Source: Pleurotus djamor
Lineage: Eukaryota; Basidiomycota; Agaricomycetes; Agaricales; Pleurotaceae
Length of the DNA stretch: 64,000 nt
NCBI GenBank assembly: GCA_029747585.1
Contig: JAPEVF010000163.1
Location: forward strand, 1 to 64,000
Direction: 5' to 3'
Both the position numbers and the translations under genes were made by a program. The notes under the pieces are model-generated. The model made no database searches. It was not told where the DNA came from and saw nothing but the letters and a program-made list of their open reading frames with translations. This document shows, in pieces, positions 58,677 through 64,000 of the stretch (its first letter is position 1; each line of letters starts with the position of its first letter).

Positions 58677-59230
58677 TCACTTTTCTTCGTCCTGCAACTT
58701 GAGCAACAGATCTTCCCAGTCAAAATGCTTGAAAAACAACTTGGTCTTTGACTTCACTGCTCGGGAGTTTCCCAGAGGGAGTTAGAATGGGTGTTTTTCT
58801 CGAAGTACGTACTTACAGCCTTTCGATAGTCCTTTGGACCCGGATTTCGACTTTGACCCGGATTTCGATTTCGCACCGCCGCCTCGCGAGAGACCCAAAG
58901 ACTGACCTCTTCCCCTACCACCACCACCTCCTCCTCCTCCCTTACCTCCAGCACCACCCTTTGGTTCACGTTTGACTTGTCCGTGAGCGGGTAGGGTTGA
59001 CTGGGTTGAATATTCAATCAGAGTCATAACAGTAGGTTCATTGAACTGACCTCTCCTGGAGAGCCGAAAATTCCAGAATTGGGATCGGTCCTTTGCGAAG
59101 GAGAAGAATCCTCTCGAGCTTCGAGATCACCGCGCTTGAAAGACCTGATAGGCGATGAAGACACCAAAAGAGCAAAGACAAAGCAGAATAATATCAGAGA
59201 AGTGAACGCCTGTCGTAAGTTCATGTTCAT
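58677..59230 (-). CDS. Small secreted Gly/Ser/Lys-rich protein, tandem copy A
   Basis: Start 59230 (MNMNLRQAFTSLILFCFVFA) gives a signal peptide ending near LLVSSSPI. An acidic stretch (KRGDLEAREDSSPSQRTD) precedes SGIFGSPGE, an intron, then STLPAHGQVKREPKGGAGGK, a poly-Gly run with GRGRG, SRGGGAKSKSGSKSKSGSKG and, after a second intron, LKSKTKLFFKHFDWEDLLLK ending LQDEEK at TGA 58677-58679. The second intron splits a Leu codon T|TG. The KR/KRE sites could be Kex2-type processing sites. It is clearly paralogous to the next gene. Function unknown; candidate secreted effector or wall protein. Confidence 0.65.
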
Positions 59231-59985
59231 GCTGTGAGTTGTCAAGATTGTGGACCAGCCACGTTCTGGGAATGAGTAGCAGTAAGGGAGAGGATCAACC
59301 TGGAGAAAACACAGTGAACAACTTCCAGGGGCTTTTAACCGTTTCGCATTGAGGCTCGCGAAGTCGATAGTACTTGGCACTAGATACTGCCGTTCATGGC
59401 GATCGATGATGTTGGGGAGCATGCATTGAGTCGTAGTTTCGACTCAGAGGAAGGCGATACGAGTAAGTGAGGGGCACAGCCCCGTCAATGATCCCGCCCT
59501 CCTGGAACTGATTCGCAAGCTACGGCTTGAGCATGAACGTGTGTCACTAAGATACTTGTATTATCTTCGACGGGTTGAAACCAGTTGGCCTTGATGCGCT
59601 CGCTGCTGTGGATGATTTGGATAGGCTATATGCGTTCTTAGCAAAATAGTCGAACAAGGGGAACCCAGCCAATCGAAGAATTAGCTCAGTTGAAAAAGGT
59701 GTAGGATGGAGCACAATTGGTTTCCAGTCGGAGTTGCAGGCGTTCCAGTGACCAGTTGCGTCGCTTATCGGGTTTCTGGTCGAGGTAGGAAGGGAGAGGT
59801 AGTTGGGAATACTTTGCAACTTGAAACGCCAAACATTCGAACGCTGATGTTAACGCCCTTGCCAAGCCTTCTATTCATGCTGAACAACAGTCCAAAGGAG
59901 CTAGTCAAATTCCCAGAACTACCTTCGAAATGCACATCACAGCATCGAACAAGTATATTCCTCTTAGGGTCCACAACCCAGTCAA

Positions 59986-60523
59986 TCACCGTTGTTGCTC
60001 CTGAGGGTCGGTCTGAGGGAGGAAAACGTCTTTCCAGTCGATCTGATTGAGCCACATGTCCTTGAACTTGTTAAACACTGATTGAAGAGGATCTCAGAAC
60101 GAACAAGAAGTGAATACACTCATCGAGAGTACGTACAGTTTTTCCATGGTCCTTTGGATATGGATGTGCCTGACTTTGATTTCGACCCGCCTCGTGAGGG
60201 GCTCGAAGATGATTTCCCCCTTCCCCCTCCACCTCTTCCACCAGCTCCGCCCTTTGGTTCACGTTTCACTTTGCCGTGCGCAGATAAGGTTGACTGGTGT
60301 AGGTTAGAATGGCCGGCGCAGTCGTGACTATAGGTTTGATGAGACCGACCTTTCCACGAGAGCTAAGAGAACCGGGATATGAATCCGTCCGTCGCGAGGG
60401 GGAGATGTTTCCCCAAGTTTGGATATCTCTGCGCTCCATGGACGCGATGGGCGATGAGATAACAGAGAGAACAAACACAAAGCAGAAGATAAGTGATGAG
60501 GCAAGCATTTGTCGTAGTTTCAT
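59986..60523 (-). CDS. Small secreted Gly/Ser/Lys-rich protein, tandem copy B
   Basis: Start 60523 (MKLRQMLASSLIFCFVFVLS) gives a signal peptide ending near VISSPI. Next are MERRDIQTWGNISPSRRTDS, an intron, STLSAHGKVKREPKGGAGGR, GGGGRGKSSSSPSRGGSKSK and SGTSISKGPWKN. After a second intron come LFNKFKDMWLNQIDWKDVFL and PQTDPQEQQR at TGA 59986-59988. The exon structure, the split Leu codon and the AHG-VKREPKGGAGG core match copy A, while the C-terminal amphipathic segment has diverged but keeps a D-W-x-D element. Function unknown. Confidence 0.65.
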
Positions 60524-61170
60524 GTGCGTTAGATCGGAAAGATGGTTTGTGGGTCGTCGGGAGTGTGGACCAGCCACGCTCTGGGAGGGAAGGACAGTAA
60601 GAGAGGAGGATCAACCTAGAGAAAACATAGAGAACATGCATCAAGAGGTTATAAACGTTGAGAGATGCCGCCGTGTTGAGCCGCACGAGCCCGACGAAAG
60701 CTTGGCACGAGATACGGGGACAGATGTTGATGTTTAGAAGTATGCATGTCCAGAACAAGGCGATACGAGCGAATACTGGCAATGGCATGGTGATCCCGCC
60801 CGCCCCGGCATGATTACTTTGCTTCTTCGGCTTGGTCAAGGAGGGTGTGACTTGACACTCAGATACTATTTACAACATTGAAACCATTAGACCTTGATGC
60901 GCTGGCTGCTATGTTCAATCCGCTTCGGCCATACATGTCCTTGGCAGCATGGTCTCATCGATCAAGAGTGAACATCCAGAGAGTCCAGCCAGTGTCGCGA
61001 CATAGTGAAGAGCCGGGAAAGTTGTATAGCAGAACGGGGAGAAATTGGCTCCCAAGCGGCGTCGCAGATGTTCTCTCAACCAGTGGGTATGGATTTGCGC
61101 GTGCATGTAGTCGAAGTGGGAGGGAAGGAGTTTCAAGCGTTCCCACGATCTCATCTTGTTTTGAACCATA

Positions 61171-61602
61171 TCTGAGTCATCTCATCTTGCATTGGGCCAG
61201 ATAGTATGCCTCAATGAAGACGAGACCTCGAGTTCCGTTTCTATGAAACGCGCTACTCGTTTCGCAACTCAGCTGTTATTAGGTTTGTTGAATAACTAAG
61301 GGTACATCATGGTGGACAGCACTGCTGAAGAGCGATCCACCGTTGCATCTAAGAATCCACCCTACCAGGATAATCGCGGGCGTGATTCCTTACGCTCGCA
61401 AAATTAATCTCTCGAATGCTGCGGAGGACGTTTGTCTCCCTGGCTGAAGGCAGGGAGACGAAGCCTTGTAGGTCTTGTGGAGCCAATCTCCGTCTCGGAA
61501 TGACTTTATCTAATATCAACGTCGCCCAGCTAGTCTGTCACTTTCATCCCAGCTTCATCCCACTCCTCGAAGTCTAACGAGGCACTCGTGAAAGCGAGAG
61601 AC
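61171..61602. other. Intergenic upstream of the P450
   Basis: No gene. A short imperfect inverted segment (GTCTCCCTGGCTGAAGGCAGGGAGAC, 61431-61456) can form a hairpin; its role is unknown. The rest is presumed P450 promoter. Confidence 0.4.
61431..61456. repeat. Short hairpin-forming inverted repeat
   Basis: GTCTCCCTG and CAGGGAGAC flank an 8-base loop, a perfect 9-bp stem about 150 bp upstream of the P450 start codon. It could be a small MITE footprint or chance. Confidence 0.5.
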
Positions 61603-63840
61603 ATGGCCACCCAACTTCTTCCATGGATAGTGTTCACGCCTCTGGCCATCTTGGTTGCTCAGAGGTTGATAGCCTACGCTGCTGCGAAAAGGGTGAATAT
61701 CTTCCATCTCAACCATGCCCCGAAAGTCTCACCATTATAACTGCATTCTCTAGCGAGTCAGTGATCTCCCAGGCCAACGTCCATTATTTGCTTCAACACA
61801 CCCTTTGGGTGCCCTCCTCCCTACCTGCTGGTTCCATCCAGGATTAAGCTGGCAATGGAAGTGGAGGCACCAAGGTAACACATCCTTCCATCTTTGTATC
61901 TATATCGCCCTGATTGACAAGTTCGTGGTCAGTGTATGAACGATATGGCTGTGAAACCATCTCTCAGGTCGGCTTATTAGCCGGGGGACCCACGTTGTAT
62001 ACATCCTCGTTGGAAGTCGCCAAACTGGTTGTATCGACGAAAGGTCCGTTTCGGAAATCGCCCGAGTCAACTGCTCTCATGAAGTGCGCTACCGCGATCT
62101 GGGATACCCTTGAGCTGTGCTGACGTTGATAATAGGATCTGGGGACCGAATGTCCTGACTGAGAATGGAGCTGAATGGAGGAGGCATCGACGTATCTTGG
62201 CTCCCGCCTTCACAAACAAGACGTGAGCTTCCTGCTTCATTACCATCGTTGACACTCGTCCAAGATTCATGACATGAATCCAACAGATATTCGCTGGTGT
62301 GTCAAGAGACTTGTTCAACGTATCACGAACTGTGCAGCACAGAAGCATGGAACGGCAAGACCGTCGTCGAGATACCCTCCACGAGTCCTATCACCTCCAA
62401 GGTCCGTTCTGTCGTAATACCTTGGTGGAACCTTCATTGACGTCCCCAGTTTGCGATGATCCTCATATCTCGATGTGGGTTCGGTAGTCCCATTGAATGG
62501 GCTTTCGACAAGAACACAAACGGCGAAATGAACTTCGCAACCGCACTTGCTACCGTTTCGGGTAGCCTTCTACCTCGCTTCGTACTGCCAAAATGGCTCT
62601 ACTCCCTACCCTTCCGCAAGTAAGTCAACCTGCTCGTTCGTCACTCCTCTCGTCGTGTTGACATTGATCTAGGCTCCGCGAGGTCGACACGGCATACAAG
62701 GTTGTCGAAACGTTCATGCAAGACTTGATCGCATCGCGACGTCGTGAAATGCAACTCGGCTTGGATGATGACCGAAGCGACGTCCTCAGTTTGATGCTCA
62801 GAGCGAGTGTGGCTGAGGGGAAGCTTGGGGTGAATGATGAGGAACTGGTATGGTCCATTCCGCCCGTAGTCTTACTGATCCATTGACCTCACTCTCCTGC
62901 AGATGGGAAACACCTTTCTGTTGCTATTCGCTGGCCATGGTGCGTCACCATTCCTTTCTGGATCTTCTCGGACTCATCGGACTGATATTTGATATACCCA
63001 CTTAGAGACCACCGCACAAAGTATAAATGCTGTACTGGGTCTATTAGCGTTGCATCCAGACATACAACAGGAGGTCTATGAACAGATCAAGGAAACCATA
63101 CCAGACAATTTGTCGCCCGTGAGCTGCCATCCAAATACTGAACCAAGCGTTCGTCTTGCGCTTATTAGGCGCTATCATCTAGACCTTCGAATACCTCCAA
63201 AAGTTATCCAAGTTAGAAGCGTGCTTCATCGAGGCTGCACGTCTGTTCCGTAAGCATTCCTCCGTTCCTTGCCTTTAAGGACGTATCTTGGTCTGATTTG
63301 ATGACGACAGCTGCCGTTTTGATGTTCTCCAGAGAGACGGCAGAAGGCGCCATCCTGCCGATCTATGATGCAAATGGGATATTGAGTCAGATCGCCGTTC
63401 CCGCTGGGACGGAGGTCATCGTGGATAATATCGGCATGCGTAAGCCAACCATTTTGTTGAAAAATGACCGTTTATCGACTCGAGGGGATAGTGTACAACC
63501 CTCGACATTTCCCAGAGCCGGATGAATTCCGTCCGTCGCGATGGTATAACTCTCATGACAATGATTTTGCAATGTTCTCCGTTGGCTCTCGCACCTGTGA
63601 GTACCACGTCCTCACAGATATTCCAGCAAGGATCTGATCCTTTCTCTTGCAGGCATCGGAAAGCGTTTTGCGATAAGTGAGGCTACCACATTCTTAACGC
63701 TGCTTCTGCGCGATTGGAAGTTGGAGATGCTGCTTGGACCTGGAGAAACAAAGGAACAATGGAGGACGAAGAATATGAATGCCCGTGTAGGTATGACTGT
63801 TGGTGTGGGAGGGATACCGATTAGGATGGTTAGGCGGTAG
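61603..63840 (+). CDS. Cytochrome P450 monooxygenase
   Basis: ER-anchored haem-thiolate monooxygenase. Start 61603 (MATQLLPWIVFTPLAILVAQ) gives the membrane anchor. After an intron come RRVSDLPGQRPLF and HPGLSWQWKWRHQ, then YERYGCETISQVGLLAGGPT, IWGPNVLTENGAEWRRHRR (C-helix WxxxR), the I-helix FAGHETTAQS, the K-helix FIEAARLF (ExxR satisfied by EAAR), FPEPDEFRPSRW and the haem loop FSVGSRTCIGKRFA (FxxGxRxCxG; the Cys codon is split by an intron). The end is GGIPIRMVRR at TAG 63838-63840. More than ten short introns are needed. All signature residues are present, so the apparent stops in single frames are intronic. It resembles expanded basidiomycete P450 clans; substrate unknown. Confidence 0.88.
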
Positions 63841-64000
63841 GTTGATCTGTACATCCTTGTGTGGGCCTATCCAGATTTACTGCATTGAACACCACGCTGA
63901 GCAGCTGTGTTAAATTTGTAATGGAGTGGCTCCATATAGGTGGGTCATTGAGCCAATGTGTGAGAGATTAGCTCTACGCAGCTACTATCATGTCTTCTAC

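Larger units (their letters stand above)
58677..61170 (-). repeat. Diverged tandem segmental duplication (two units of about 1.3 kb)
   Basis: Not only the two secreted-protein genes but also their upstream DNA align in order at an offset of about 1.3 kb. TGGACCAGCCACG occurs at 59251 and 60566; AGGATCAACCTnGAGAAAACA follows in both; GGCGATACGAG and GATCCCGCC occur in both; CCTTGATGCGCT occurs at 59589 and 60891; and an AATTGG..TCCCAG/AAG..GG block follows in both. Divergence is substantial, so the duplication is old. Confidence 0.7.

Noticed and set aside
61603..63840. P450 as a pseudogene, because single frames contain stops
   Set aside because: Each stop falls in a short GT-AG intron; splicing yields a continuous protein with ExxR and the haem loop.

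Overview
This window is nuclear DNA from a filamentous basidiomycete, most likely an Agaricomycete. Genes are intron-dense (mostly 45-70 bp GT-AG introns), both strands are used, spacing is tight, and the gene set is typical: Hog1 MAPK, DNMT1-type methyltransferase, PDR-type ABCG pump, a multi-intron P450, and small secreted Cys-rich or Gly-rich proteins. No bacterial, viral or organellar block is visible. One assembly gap (about 34737-35599) and many isolated N bases, often beside homopolymers, limit resolution locally.

Layout. 1-4.6 kb: 3' end of a small conserved protein, a mitochondrial cytochrome b5 reductase (-), and the Hog1 kinase (+). 6.2-10.8 kb: an intact DNMT1-like cytosine-5 methyltransferase whose 3' two-thirds is strongly CpG-depleted. 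11-16 kb: a compact block of FIP1 (-), a DPH4-type J protein (+), an ASCH/PUA-like protein (-) and an orphan class I aminoacyl-tRNA-synthetase-like protein (+). 16.05-21.91 kb: a complete DNA transposon with identical 167-bp terminal inverted repeats and 9-bp target duplications. It carries a putative transposase resembling the fungal DUF6589 family (+) and a RecQ-like helicase (-). 22.4-29 kb: a Ubp2-type deubiquitinase and a zeta-crystallin-like quinone reductase. 29-34 kb: a poorly resolved region, a 10-Cys secreted protein, an ING/PHD chromatin reader and a 73-residue protein. 36.2-38.7 kb: RNase H1 in a second CpG-depleted domain, interrupted downstream by a CpG-rich solo LTR. 39-48 kb: a TBC RabGAP and a PDR-type ABC transporter. 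49-58 kb: an Ssp120/nucleobindin-like EF-hand protein, a Dopey (DOP1) homologue and ATP synthase subunit e. 58.7-61.2 kb: a tandem duplication encoding two related small secreted proteins. 61.6-63.8 kb: a full P450.

How it fits together. Most genes are unlinked housekeeping functions: stress signalling, mRNA 3' processing, diphthamide synthesis, protein trafficking (TBC, DOP1, Ssp120), ubiquitin, respiration and efflux. The two most interesting items are (1) the two-gene helicase-bearing TIR transposon, and (2) two sharply bounded CpG-depleted domains that keep intact coding capacity, one of them inside the maintenance-methyltransferase gene itself.
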